DNA of 64,000 bases, from NCBI RefSeq assembly GCF_032854445.1, contig NC_088300.1:28687608-28751607 (forward strand), written 5' to 3'. Position 1 is the first letter of the stretch, and every line of letters begins with the position of its first letter. Shown here in pieces: positions 14,001-23,068 of the stretch. Source of the DNA: Liolophura sinensis. Lineage: Eukaryota > Mollusca > Polyplacophora > Chitonida > Chitonidae. The translations under genes were made by a program, and so were the position numbers. Under the pieces are notes generated by a model. The model was not told the DNA's origin. It did not search any database and saw only the letters and a list, made by a program, of their open reading frames with translations.

Positions 14001-16339
14001 GGCGCAATAATATATAAAGCTGGTATTCTTTTCTACATTTCAAGTAAATGCTTTTGTTGGGGCATATGTTGTGTTGACCTGAACTCTTGTTGAGTTCTGT
14101 CTTGGAACTTGTTGTTTTAGGAAGAAGTGAGAAGTGCTTTGATATCAGTAACTAAAAATGTGTTGGAGGGCCTCGATGGCCGAGGGGTTAAAACGCCAGT
14201 GTATATGGTGTTCTGAACTCTTGTTGAGTTCTGTCCTGGAGCTTGTTGTGTTAGGGAGAAGTGAGAAGTGCTTTGATATCAGTAACTAAAAATGTGTTGG
14301 GGGCCTCAATGGCCGAGGGGTTAAAATACCAGTGTATGTGGTGTTCTGAACTCTTGTTGAGTTCTGTCCTGGAGCTTGTTGTTTTAGGGAGAAGTGAGAA
14401 GTGCTTTGATATCAGTAACTAAAAATGTGTTGGGGGCCTCAATGGCCAAAGGGTTAAAATGACCGAGGAGCCTCTCACCAACGTGATTGCTGTGAGTTCA
14501 CATGCTGGCTTCCTCTCTAGTCGTTTGTGGGATGGTCTGCAGCAACCTGCTAATGATCGTGGGTTTCCCTCAGGCTCTGCCTGGTTTCATCCGGAAGTCT
14601 AGGGATCTAGCTGTAGTCATTAACGTGTACAAATAAAGTTTGTGTAAAAACCCTTCGATGTTGAGAACTTTATTGATATCAGTAACTTATGTGATGTTAT
14701 ACAGAACAGAGGACTACATGTAATATCAAGTTGCCAGTTCATGGAATTTACTGTGTTGATCGTTAACATTTGTTATGAAATTAATTTGATCATGTGATAC
14801 ACATAAATGAGTGTAATGTGTCCTGGATAAGTTCATGGTTGCCGTATGATCAGTCTAAGTACTTGACACCAGTACTCAATCTCAGATGTTTTCTGGAGGT
14901 TTAATCAGTAGTGTTTATGTGTGCTGTTTTTTCTTGGTAAATGTATTGTTAAATGTACCATGTTTTCTGTGAGATCACACAGACTGGTAATTTTGTCTTT
15001 TTTTGTGGTTTGATGTTTTTTGAACCAATACTCGTTAATTTATGGAAAATTTGTGTGGATTTTGTGAACAGTAGTTTTTCGACAATTGATTCATTCTGAG
15101 TCAGCATCAAGTTCTTTATAAAGAAGATGATACACAGAGCTTGATCAAATCTACCATCCCAGTTTCCAAAAGCTACCTACACAAGTCATGTTTAAGGTGG
15201 AGAAAACATTCAGTTCAGTTCAGAGTTTTCTTTAATGAGAAAACACTCTTGAATGTATTTTTTGTATGTTTGGTATTTGGGACCATGTCTTGGCATATAT
15301 TGTCTTTGCGTAATTATGTTAAAAATGATGATGTACCTCATGCTTAATAAATGTATTTAGAATTTGGCCTATCAGATATATTCAACCTAGATTTTGACTA
15401 ATGTATTCATAAATATTATCATACTTCAGATTAAATGCATGTGTTTGGATATAAAGAAAAAAAATCACATTTCAAAAAATTTATTAGACGTGCATCACAT
15501 CCTTATTTAGAACATTATTATGCAAAGACAAAATATACACCACGAGGAGGTCTCAAATACTCACTATACAAAATATTTTTAAAAACCATTTTCTCCTGAA
15601 AGAAAAAATCGAAAAAATATTAAAGACCATATTTGCAAGTAAGTTTTGATGATCATTTTTATGTTTTATTCTCCTTTAATGTATGTTTGACAATGATTTT
15701 TTATTGTTCATGGGTTGCTTGTGCCGATTGCTATATCAGGTGAGAGCTCTCACCAAGGCAGTTACTGTGAATTCAAATCCAGCTCATGCTTATTTTCCTC
15801 TCCGGTCATACGTGGGAAGGTCTGGCAGCAACCTGCAGATGGTTGTGGGTTTCCCCCGGGTTCTGCCCGGTTTCACCCATCATAATGCTGGCGGCTGTTG
15901 CATCAGTGAAATATTCTTGAGTATGGCGCAAAACACGAATTTATTTATTTATTTATTTGATTGGTGTTTTATGGCGGGAGAGGAAGCCAGCATGAGTTGG
16001 ACTTGAACTCACAGCGATAAAACACCAATTAAATCCACAAAATTCAGTGTGGAGTTTGGGTTCACTTATTGATAGTAATCGTGTGATGTGACGTTTTCTG
16101 TGTTCCAGGTGAACAGCGCTAGCCTTGGCTGGGCCCTGGGATTTATGATCAATGCAAGTAACCTGATCCCTGCAGATTACCCAGAATCCCCTCTGCCCAT
16201 TCTCACTATGGTGTTACTTCTCATTCTCTTTTTCCTGTTCTTGGTTATATCTGTGGGGTTTGCTTACTACGCTATCCAGATACGCAAGGCTCTGCAGAAC
16301 CAAGGCTATGAGAGAATAGGTAGTTACGGCACAGTGTAG
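2067..16339 (+). CDS. ENTPD: Ecto-nucleoside triphosphate diphosphohydrolase, CD39 type (spliced, 11 coding exons)
   Basis: Predicted cell-surface apyrase that hydrolyses extracellular ATP and ADP to AMP. Exons: 2067-2121, 2920-3044, 4399-4516, 5228-5372, 6586-6757, 7605-7832, 10623-10787, 11584-11730, 12146-12265, 13207-13341, 16109-16339. All junctions are GT-AG with matching phases; the total is 1641 nt, 546 aa, close to family length (about 500-530). Apyrase conserved regions are visible: ACR1 VFDAGSTHTS (about 64-73), ACR2 GATAGMRLL (139-147), ACR3 ISGEEEGTFSWVTVNY (about 183-198, with the catalytic glutamate), ACR4 LDMGGASTQI (from 222) and ACR5 SLGWALGFMIN (475-485). Hydrophobic segments at about 29-50 and 500-527 give the two-membrane-span topology of ENTPD1/2/3/8, with many cysteines and N-glycosylation sites between. 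The exact vertebrate paralogue cannot be told. The exon 5 donor is the less common GTTAGT. The last codons and the stop lie in a minisatellite. Confidence 0.94.
3371..4265 (+). repeat. Minisatellite in ENTPD intron 2, unit about 31 bp
   Basis: Imperfect units contain GACATCTCACAGGCTGGTGT followed by AGTAAGTATGG. They run through the intron on both sides of a SINE at 3534-3789. Units before the SINE are more diverged (variants of GAAACATCTC) than those after it. The open frames on the minus strand here only reflect the repeat. Confidence 0.9.
3534..3789 (+). mobile_element. SINE family A, nearly full length, inside a minisatellite
   Basis: The copy begins in the tRNA-like head at TTGGTTAGCGCGCTAGC, runs through AAGCCTCTTACCAATGC, CATGCTGGCTTCCTCTC and CCCGGTTTCCTCCTATC, and ends in ATTCTTGAATACAGCATAAA plus an A/T-rich (AAAT)n tail. 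Flanking sequence ATCTCA on the left and CAGGCTGG on the right rejoin into a normal minisatellite unit, which marks the insertion point. Confidence 0.88.
4740..5160 (+). repeat. Pyrimidine-rich degenerate repeat in ENTPD intron 3
   Basis: Degenerate units of about 25-30 bases resemble CCTTTGTTTGCCTTTATTCA and CTTTATCTTAACCTCT. The long open frame across it is very rich in Leu, Phe and Ser and is a composition effect, not a gene. Confidence 0.65.
5161..5227 (+). repeat. Triplicated 25-bp unit forming the exon 4 splice acceptor
   Basis: TTGTCTTGCTTT recurs at 5161, 5186 and 5211, each preceded by or leading into TGAAT. The third copy diverges to GTTAG, which is the acceptor of ENTPD exon 4 at 5228. 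Confidence 0.85.
6047..6370 (+). repeat. tRNA-derived SINE, family C
   Basis: The head GGCCCCGATAGCAAGGTTG then TTAGAGCGTCGGCTTCTGG looks like a tRNA with an A box; the B box region (AGATCCAGAGTC) is degraded. The body has CTTCCTCGCTTGGCGTTCAG and TCAGTATAATGG, and it ends near GTTAAATACGACATTAAACC. It lies in ENTPD intron 4. Confidence 0.75.
8794..9695. mobile_element. Possible non-autonomous TA-flanked DNA element
   Basis: The left end reads TA then AAGGGCC; the right end in reverse complement reads TA then AAGGGTC. The interior is non-coding and AT-rich. The matching ends are only about 7 bases, so this could be chance. It lies in ENTPD intron 6. Confidence 0.25.
10235..10372 (+). repeat. 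SINE family B copy
   Basis: It contains GGGAAAAGCTGTCAGTAACT, TTGCCAAAGGTTGGTGGCTC and a degraded AAATTCTTGTGTATGTGTAT tail. The same order appears at 11880, 47108 and 51660. Confidence 0.6.
11880..12014 (+). repeat. SINE family B copy
   Basis: It contains CACTTGCCAAAGGTTAGTGG, TACCTCGGTTCCCTGCACTA and a degraded tail ending in AGATAGATAAATAAGTAAAT. It lies in ENTPD intron 8. Confidence 0.6.
13478..13915 (+). repeat. Degenerate tandem repeat, unit about 165-205 bp
   Basis: GAGTTTTAAGTTTTGGTGGA and its variants recur at about 13478, 13684 and 13850, each followed by ACGACTCACATTTGTCC-like sequence. It lies in the last ENTPD intron. Confidence 0.7.
14081..14640 (+). repeat. Tandem triplication ending in a SINE family A copy
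   Basis: A unit of about 133-134 bp starts at 14081, 14215 and 14348. Each unit has GAACTCTTGTTGAGTTCTG, GTGAGAAGTGCTTTGATATC and then a SINE head like GGCCTCAATGGCCGAGGGG. Only the third copy continues into the SINE body (GAGCCTCTCACCAACG, CATGCTGGCTTCCTCTC). Confidence 0.85.
15195..15676. mobile_element. Fold-back TA-flanked element, copy 1
   Basis: About 480 bp in the last ENTPD intron. The left end reads TTTAAGGTGGAGAAAAC; the right end reads TTCTCCTTTAATG, its imperfect inverted match. Internally, GTATGTTTGGTATTTGGGACC on one arm pairs with the reverse complement of GGTCTCAAATACTCACTATAC on the other. The same arms and the loop GTGCATCACATCC occur at 61351-61743, so this is a family. 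No transposase is encoded. Confidence 0.75.
15715..16035. repeat. Tail-to-tail inverted SINE pair
   Basis: A family A copy on the plus strand (about 15715-15940) is followed at once by a minus-strand piece with TTTGATTGGTGTTTTATGGC, GGAAGCCAGCATGAGTTGG and CTTGAACTCACAGCG. The two can pair as a hairpin. The pair ends about 75 bases before the last ENTPD exon. Confidence 0.8.
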
Positions 16340-17300
16340 AAGACTATGAACAATGGTCTGAGGGAATAGGTAGTTACGGCACAATGTAGAAGATTATGAA
16401 CAACGCTCTGAGAGAATAGGTAGTTACGGCACAGTGTAGAAGATGATGAACAACGCTATGAAATAATAAGTTAGTTACGCACTGGGTGCAAGACTATAAA
16501 CAACGCTACAAGAGAATAGGCAGATACGGCTGTGTAGAAGATTATAAACAATGCTGTGAGATAATAGGCAGTTATGGCACAGGATAAAGGACTATGAACA
16601 ACCCTAAGAGAGAACAGGCAGTGCAAAAGATTGAAAACGATGCAGTGAGATAATAGGTGGTTATGGCTAAAGGCCCACTTCACAAAACTTCGCAAATCAA
16701 CTTTTCGTAACTTTTCTTGTAAATAAAGTCACCTTATGGCATGATAACCTAGACAAGGTCTGTTACGAAAAAGTTAAATATGGCATTGCGGAACTGACCC
16801 CGAGGTACAAGACTATGAACAATGCTGTGAGAGAGACAACAGGCAGTTATGGCACAGTGTTGAAGATTATAAAGAACGCTATGAAAATAGGCAGTAGGGC
16901 TCACTTTCACAAAACTTCGTGAATTAGTTTTTCATAACTTTTGTCATAAATAACGCTGCCTTATGGCACAATAACCTAGACAAGATCTATTACGAAAAAA
17001 TTACAAGAAATATGAATTACAATGATAAGACTGTGATAACGAAAGCTATGAGATAGTAGGTAGTTACAGCACAGTGTAGAATATAACCATGCTTTGAGAT
17101 AGTAGGTAGTTACAGCACAGTGTAGAAGATTATATCCATGCTGTGAGATAGTAGATAGTTACAGCACAGTGTAGAAGATTATAACCATGTTATAAGAACT
17201 GCATACAAAACTGTCCAGAAGACTATTAAAGTACCTTGCAAAGGGAGGTACTGGACCGAGGTTTGGACATAGTTATGGCACAGTGTAGAGTATAATAAAG
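16311..17300 (+). repeat. Minisatellite spanning the ENTPD stop codon, unit about 50 bp
   Basis: AGAGAATAGGTAGTTACGGC and its variants start at 16311, 16361, 16411, 16461 and 16511, then at less regular spacing to about 17170. The first unit is the last coding segment (codons for ERIGSYGTV and the TAG). Later units keep a TAG at the same place. Two copies of another block of about 120 bp, with CACAAAACTTCG and ATAACCTAGACAAG, are inserted at about 16675-16795 and 16895-17015. Confidence 0.9.
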
Positions 17301-17554
17301 TACTAGTCCTTTTAGTCCTACATATCTGTGAAAGATTCATCATAAATAACATGACACAGAGGGCATGAATCAAAATATGTGTGATATACTGTACAGCTTT
17401 AATTTGATATCTTTTTCAGTTTTGTCATAACTTTGAGGTGCTTTATTGCCTGATTTTAAACATGACCGATTGTTTTACCCCACTACCAAACTCTGTTGAA
17501 TATGTGTAGGAACTACCATTATTTTAATACAGAGCATACAAGGCATATGTCCTG

Positions 17555-18130
17555 TATATTGGAAATTTAATAGTCTGGTTTTACGTCAGTTGAAGTTATA
17601 TGTTTCATTTGATATGGTTAATTAAAACCAATAGGATTTCGACAACTGGTACAGCCATATTTTACTTGATAAGATTACCAGTTTTAGCTAAAATAGGCAT
17701 TGAAAGGCTGGTATTATATATTAAAATTTAGACATATTTTACTGGATTTGAAATTCTATCCTACATTTGATCTGGTTAATGGTTTAACTAAAACCAAGAG
17801 GCATTAAACAACTGATACTGTACTATATATCTAAATTGAAAATTGTTTTACTTTCTACTTTTACTTTGTTTAACATTCTAATTAAAAACAAAAGCCATTG
17901 AAAAACTGGTACTGTTAATACTTGTATTTAAATTTGGCTTGTTTCATTTGAATTGAAATCAAATTGAAGTCTTACATTTGATATGGGTAACTGCTTCACT
18001 AGAACCAAGTGGAATTTTACTAAATATCTAAGTTTAGACTTGTTTTACTTAAATTAATAAGATTAACAGTGTAACTAAAACAGGCACAACTTAAAAGGCA
18101 TTGAAAATCTGGTACTGCATTATACTGACC
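17555..18130 (+). repeat. Degenerate tandem repeat, unit roughly 150 bp
   Basis: Recurring blocks resemble CATTTGATATGGTTAAT, ACTAAAACCAAGAGGCATT, GACAACTGGTACTG and TTTAGACTTGTTTTACT. About four to five diverged units are present. Confidence 0.6.
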
Positions 18131-19708
18131 TCTACATGGTGTATGTGAGGAGTTTGTCCCCTTAACATTATTGTATTTAGGAAAGGAAGTAAAACTGATT
18201 ATCCCTGATTAAAGCTGTAAATTATGATGAAAATGCTGCTGTAAATTTTTTCCATTCGTTGATAGAGAAATGTTGGAAGTTTCTTATTCTGTGGAGCAGT
18301 ATTGTTCTTTGAAGGTGCTCTGAAGAGTCTTTGTCCAATTCTGAATGCCTGACTGTATGTTCTGGACCAGGTTTTGTTGCTAAGATGACGCACTAGTCTT
18401 TAGAGGGTTGGCTGTGTATTACAGAATTCTTTGTCCTTCAGCCACCAGCGATAACCAAAGCATAAGTAAGGGTGTACATAGTGTGGACAAGTCTTGCCAC
18501 ATTGTTATATTGTTTAAGGGCATTCACCTTGCTGTAGATAGCAGACAGGTATCTGATTATTGTTGTCAATTGATGAACAGAACTATTGAGTGCATGTGCA
18601 CCAAAAGATATTTTTATACTGAAGTTTTGTTTGTCTGGTGTGTATGATGATGGCATTGTAATTGAATTGCACCAGTTTGTACATTTTATGCAGACACATA
18701 TATATGTATATATATATTTTACATGTATAATATGTGGATATTTTCCTGTACATAAAGAGTCCCGAAAGGGTGTATAAAGCAATTTGGCATTCATTTACCA
18801 CTACCAGTTTAAAGTGTTTTTTTAACAGTGTTTTGTGTCTTTGTTAATGCAAAGATAGATTACATTTATTTAAGACTGTGTTAACATGTATATATTTTTG
18901 TTAAACGTTAGATTAGGTTTATGTGTAAATTGTGTTTATCATTAAAAGGGTTCTTTATGTTCACTTTAGTTGCATTAAAAAGATTGACATTGTGTTTTTG
19001 TAGTCTGCATTACTTCTGGAAGCCTGGTGGAATGTTTTAATGAAAATTAAATCTGTAAAATCCAACAAGTAAGGACAGACTGATGTTTCCCTTTATCTGT
19101 TTTTGTGGCATTTGCTAAAAGCTTTCAGTCATTTCACTGTACGTTAATCACTGTTTCAGACTGAAGTACCGGTACATGTACTCATGTATTATGAATTTCT
19201 GTTAAGTTTTATCTTCATGTAATATACTGTAATCAAAACATGCTTGTTAAGTGCTGAAGGAAGGGTTTAAACCAAAATGAATGAATTAATTTATTCAGAT
19301 GTATGGTGGTGCTTCTTAAACTCGCCTGTATAAAGTACAGTACAGTGAGAGTTTATGTCATGTGTGTGTCAGATTCCATGTTAAGGACTTTGAACTGAAG
19401 TTTTGCAAACAGGTAAGCTCTTTGGTAGCCTTACTATCAAATTCAAGTTTCTAGGGTACTGGCTAAATTAGCTTATAACAGCCTAAATGTGTCACCAGAA
19501 GACCCTTTGCTTGCAATAAACCATGTATTATAAGCAGGTAAAGCCTAATGTGTTTTATTCAATTGGACACCGGATGATTAATTTGGCCATCTGACAAGCA
19601 TTTTGGTAAACTGCTCATGGGAAACAGCCTTGAAGCATATGTTGCCAGTAATGTAAATAAAAATGCATCACTGGGTCCTTAAAAAGGCAACTTGGTGTAT
19701 CTAGGTTA

Positions 19709-19889
19709 AAGGGATACAGAATCAACTCTAATTGGCTGACAGTGGAGACAGTGGGGTTTCTCGCGTTAAATCTTGCAGCCTTGGTCACGCTTGAATAAAT
19801 GTCCTGTACTAAAATTCAGCTGAGCCAAGGCATAGCCTGAACTTGCCTATCTCTCACACCAGCCAATCAGAATTAATTCTGTATCCCTT
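19709..19889 (+). mobile_element. 181-bp MITE with long terminal inverted repeats and TA target duplication
   Basis: The left end reads AAGGGATACAGAATCAACTC then TAATTGGCTG. The right end in reverse complement reads AAGGGATACAGAATTAATTC then TGATTGGCTG. TA flanks both ends (19707-19708 and 19890-19891), which is typical of Tc1/mariner-related elements. No coding capacity. A second copy in opposite orientation lies at about 21676-21862. Confidence 0.85.
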
Positions 19890-20424
19890 TACAGCTTCCT
19901 CATTGTGCTTCCACCAATTATGTCTCAGTAACACGCCACATGCCACTTTACCCTGGGCACTGCTGTTTCCACCACCCTAAAAACTGAGTACCATAGCATA
20001 TATGAAATATTCGTGAATATGGTTTGTTCAAAAAACAAACGGGACAAAACGTGGTGATTTCCCTCGGCTGTGCAGAGTTTATCCCTGCCAGTAAATCAAA
20101 AACTCAGTTCACATATGAATACACCAGAAGATACAAGTATGACAAATCAGGCAAAACAGTTGTATTGAATGGACATATCTGTGTAAGTGTGGAGCTCTTC
20201 AAAGTTAAACTGTCGCATACAACTAATGTATTCTACTCAATGTAATGTGGCCTCTTCCCAAATGGAAATTCCGTAGGCTTGAAGAATTACCTTTAATTCT
20301 TTACAATGATCATGATATATCTATTTGTGAAACTTTCGTGTCAACATGAAAATCTTCTTTATCTTATTCTTTTTTTTATTATGTGGTCATGTTCATTATA
20401 TTGATAAACCAGTAGTTGGTTTAA

Positions 20425-20570
20425 GAAGTTGATTTATTTATTTGAATTTTTGAGCCGTACTCATGAATATTTCACTTATACAACTGCCGCCAGCATTATG
20501 GTGGGAGGAAACCGGGCAGAACCCGGGGGAAAACCACTACCATCTGCAGGTTGCTGGCTGAGGAGTTGAT
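20425..20570 (-). repeat. SINE family A, 3' part, minus strand
   Basis: On the plus strand it reads TTTATTTATTTGAATTTTTG, then CGTACTCATGAATATTTCAC, CCGCCAGCATTATGGTGGG and ATCTGCAGGTTGCTGGC, which is the reverse complement of the family A core and tail. Confidence 0.8.
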
Positions 20571-20962
20571 GTAGAGCTGTAAAGATGCTGTATTTGCAAG
20601 TTTATGAATCTTTCATTGGCACTCTGTGGCAATTTATTACATCACTGATAGTTACATGTTCCTCAAGCAAGACATTTCTGTATGCCAGTCATTTGTTATG
20701 TGTCATGTTATGATGTGGCATTGTCCTGCCAACTTGCTGGCTGCCCACAACTTTTTGGTGAGTTAGGATGCGATCTGTAAATCACTTTTAAGTGGAGCTA
20801 AGTTGCTAACCCTCTAAACCAATGTACCCATGACTGGCATAAAACCTGTTCAAAAGGGTGTTTCTTGTTAGCTAATAGTAGATACATAACTGGATATCAG
20901 CATCAATGCATGTGGTACAATTTTCTTTCTTTAAAAATGAATACCTTTCTTTGTGACAGAGT

Positions 20963-23068
20963 CTAATCCTTTGTTATTGAAAATATATCCATGGGTGTGA
21001 GGTCCCTACTGCGGATGTACTGAAACTGCAGGGCCACAGGTGTAGGTTGTACCAGTAGAAAACCATTATCCCAACCTGGATAAAAGTTTGCCCTCCATTC
21101 AACATCAGGCTGGAAGCTGGGGTCATTAGGCTCTGGGTTGCCTTCAGGGGGGTGAAACAAATTGAAATGTAGATTAATGATTTGGGAAGTAATCCAACTT
21201 TGTGGAAACCTAATTAGGCCAAATGTTGTCTTCATCAATATAAATGTTGTACATGACACACAAGTCACATGTACCATGCTCTTTCTCCAACTTGTACAAC
21301 AATGCAGATTTCCTATTCACAAAAATTTCCAAAAATCCTATTCCAAGTTTAGCTCATCATAGACAAAAAGAAATAATCGATCATGTACAGTCAATGTCCA
21401 GAATTTCTTCTATGCATGCACTGCATCTGACAAAGTACCATGCATGTAGAATTCAGCCAATGGGATACTATGCTTCTGAACAAGAAAGAAAACCGTTTAA
21501 TACAATTGTCGGGTTCAGATAACAAAAACCCATACACTATATTGGCCACCAAAAATTGTCCATAAAAAATTCATTTCGTAAGGCAAATAAAAGTCATAAA
21601 ACATTACAGTGCACACTGAGATTTTCCTAGTAGGATAAAATTCTACCTTCCACACAGACCTTAAAACAGGTAAGAGGAATTGAGCTTTAGAATTAGTAAC
21701 TGATGACTGGCTGGTGTGAGATACCGGCAAATCCAGGTTATTTAATGCCCGATCTGAATTTTAGGTATTGTACATTTATTCAAGCATGACTGAGGCTGCA
21801 ATACTTGACCCAGGAAACCCTATATTCACTGTCGGCCAATCAGCATCGATTCTGTATTCCTAAAAGTTTAAAATTTTGGCTCAAATATTGTGTTTACAAA
21901 GTAAACAGTTTCTCATTGGCTGCCACCCACCTGCTTCTCCGTCGACAATGTAGATTGGAGCCTGTGGGTTATGGTAGTCCCTCCGTATCACCCGCTCTCT
22001 GTAGACAGGATAGGTTCTCTCGTAGCTGTGATCATGACCACACAGGTACACATCCACTCTCTGCTGGTACAACAAATCTTCCAGGTAGGACCTGAAAACT
22101 GGGGCGTCGTAGACACACCTGTGCTCAGCAACCAGGGAGGTACAGTACAATGGGCGGTGACCAAACACGATAATCCACGGTACACTGTCACGGTTCCTGT
22201 TGGCCTGAATCAGGTCTTGTTGCATAAAGGCAAACTGGGCGGAGCTCTGGTTAAAGCTGTGCTCCGTGGAGAAGGACAGGAAGTGGATGCCCATGTAGTC
22301 AAAGGAGAACCAGAAAGGGGACTCGGAGTCGCTGGATTTGTACGGCATTGGCAACCAGTTACGATATGCGGCAAAGTCGTACTGAGACTCGTGGTTTCCA
22401 GGAGCCGTCATGTATGGAACCCAGGAAGTAAATTTCTCTATTTGCTTCATGTACTCCACCCAGATGTAGGAGTTGTTGTGATTTCTTTTCCCGAAGTTAT
22501 CCGCATAGCTGATGTCGCCGGCATGGACAACCATCTTGATCAATCCGCTTTCTGCAAACTGCTCTAAGGCCGTGATGGTGTCGGAGCCATTGGTGGACCC
22601 CAGGTCTGCTATCAGGGCAATGTTACCCCTCTGTGTCTGGCTGACCCCTGGGGTCTGGAGCTGTATGCTGTACACAGGGCTCCAACCATAGTTACTGTCT
22701 CCACACTGGTAGTTCACTTGGGTATACCCATCTGGTTGAATGGGCAGCTCAGCTACCACACTGTTCAAGGTCATATTAAACATTCCAGCAGTGTAGGTGT
22801 AAGCCTCTCCTCTGGCGGTGTGGTTAAAGTTGGTTGAAGAGGTGCCATACTTACACCAGGGATTGAACTTTGTATTATCGGGTCCATGGGGGACAGGGTT
22901 TAGCCAGGTATACCGCACAAACCCCTCACCCCACAAGGCAACATGGACTCCCTCCACAGGATTAGAAATTTTCTCCCTTTGAGTTCCCTTTGTTGACAAA
23001 TCTTTAGTAAATACTGCGTCCACTAACCCCAGAGCCAGTACCATGAAACATACACTTATCTTTACCAT
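20963..23068 (-). CDS. ACP7: Purple acid phosphatase, ACP7-like, secreted (2 coding exons)
   Basis: Predicted metal-dependent acid phosphatase of the secretory route. Exons on the minus strand: 23068-21931 and 21141-20963, joined with donor GTGGGT and acceptor GAAG in phase 1; 438 aa. Residues 1-19 form a signal peptide. An N-terminal beta-sandwich domain (about 37-140) precedes a metallophosphoesterase domain (about 148-380). All PAP metal-ligand motifs are present: D155 in IADLG, GDISY (184-188), GNHE (224-227), FGHRP with H304, and GHDH (344-347). The C-terminal segment comes from exon 2. The ATG is the first in frame and begins the signal peptide. The gene is convergent with ENTPD and follows DHX15 on the same strand. 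The intron holds a MITE copy. Family assignment is firm; orthology to vertebrate ACP7 is inferred from length and motifs. Confidence 0.93.
21676..21862 (-). mobile_element. Second, more diverged copy of the 181-bp MITE
   Basis: Its reverse complement aligns with 19709-19889: the middle reads GCTTGAATAAATGTACAATA then CCTAAAATTCAG, against GCTTGAATAAATGTCCTGTA then CTAAAATTCAG. The ends are degraded versions of GATTCTGTATCCCT and ACTGGCTGGTGTGAGA. It lies inside the ACP7 intron. Confidence 0.75.

Larger units (their letters stand above)
17300..20420. other. ENTPD 3' untranslated or intergenic sequence between convergent genes
   Basis: No further coding gene is seen. It may hold a long 3' untranslated region; candidate poly(A) signals such as AATAAA occur, for example near 19508, but none can be chosen. 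It includes a degenerate tandem repeat and an inverted-repeat element (separate entries). Confidence 0.45.

Noticed and set aside
21971-22567. 198-codon plus-strand frame across ACP7
   Set aside because: It is antisense to a conserved phosphatase exon and has no family likeness; the conserved motifs are all on the minus strand.
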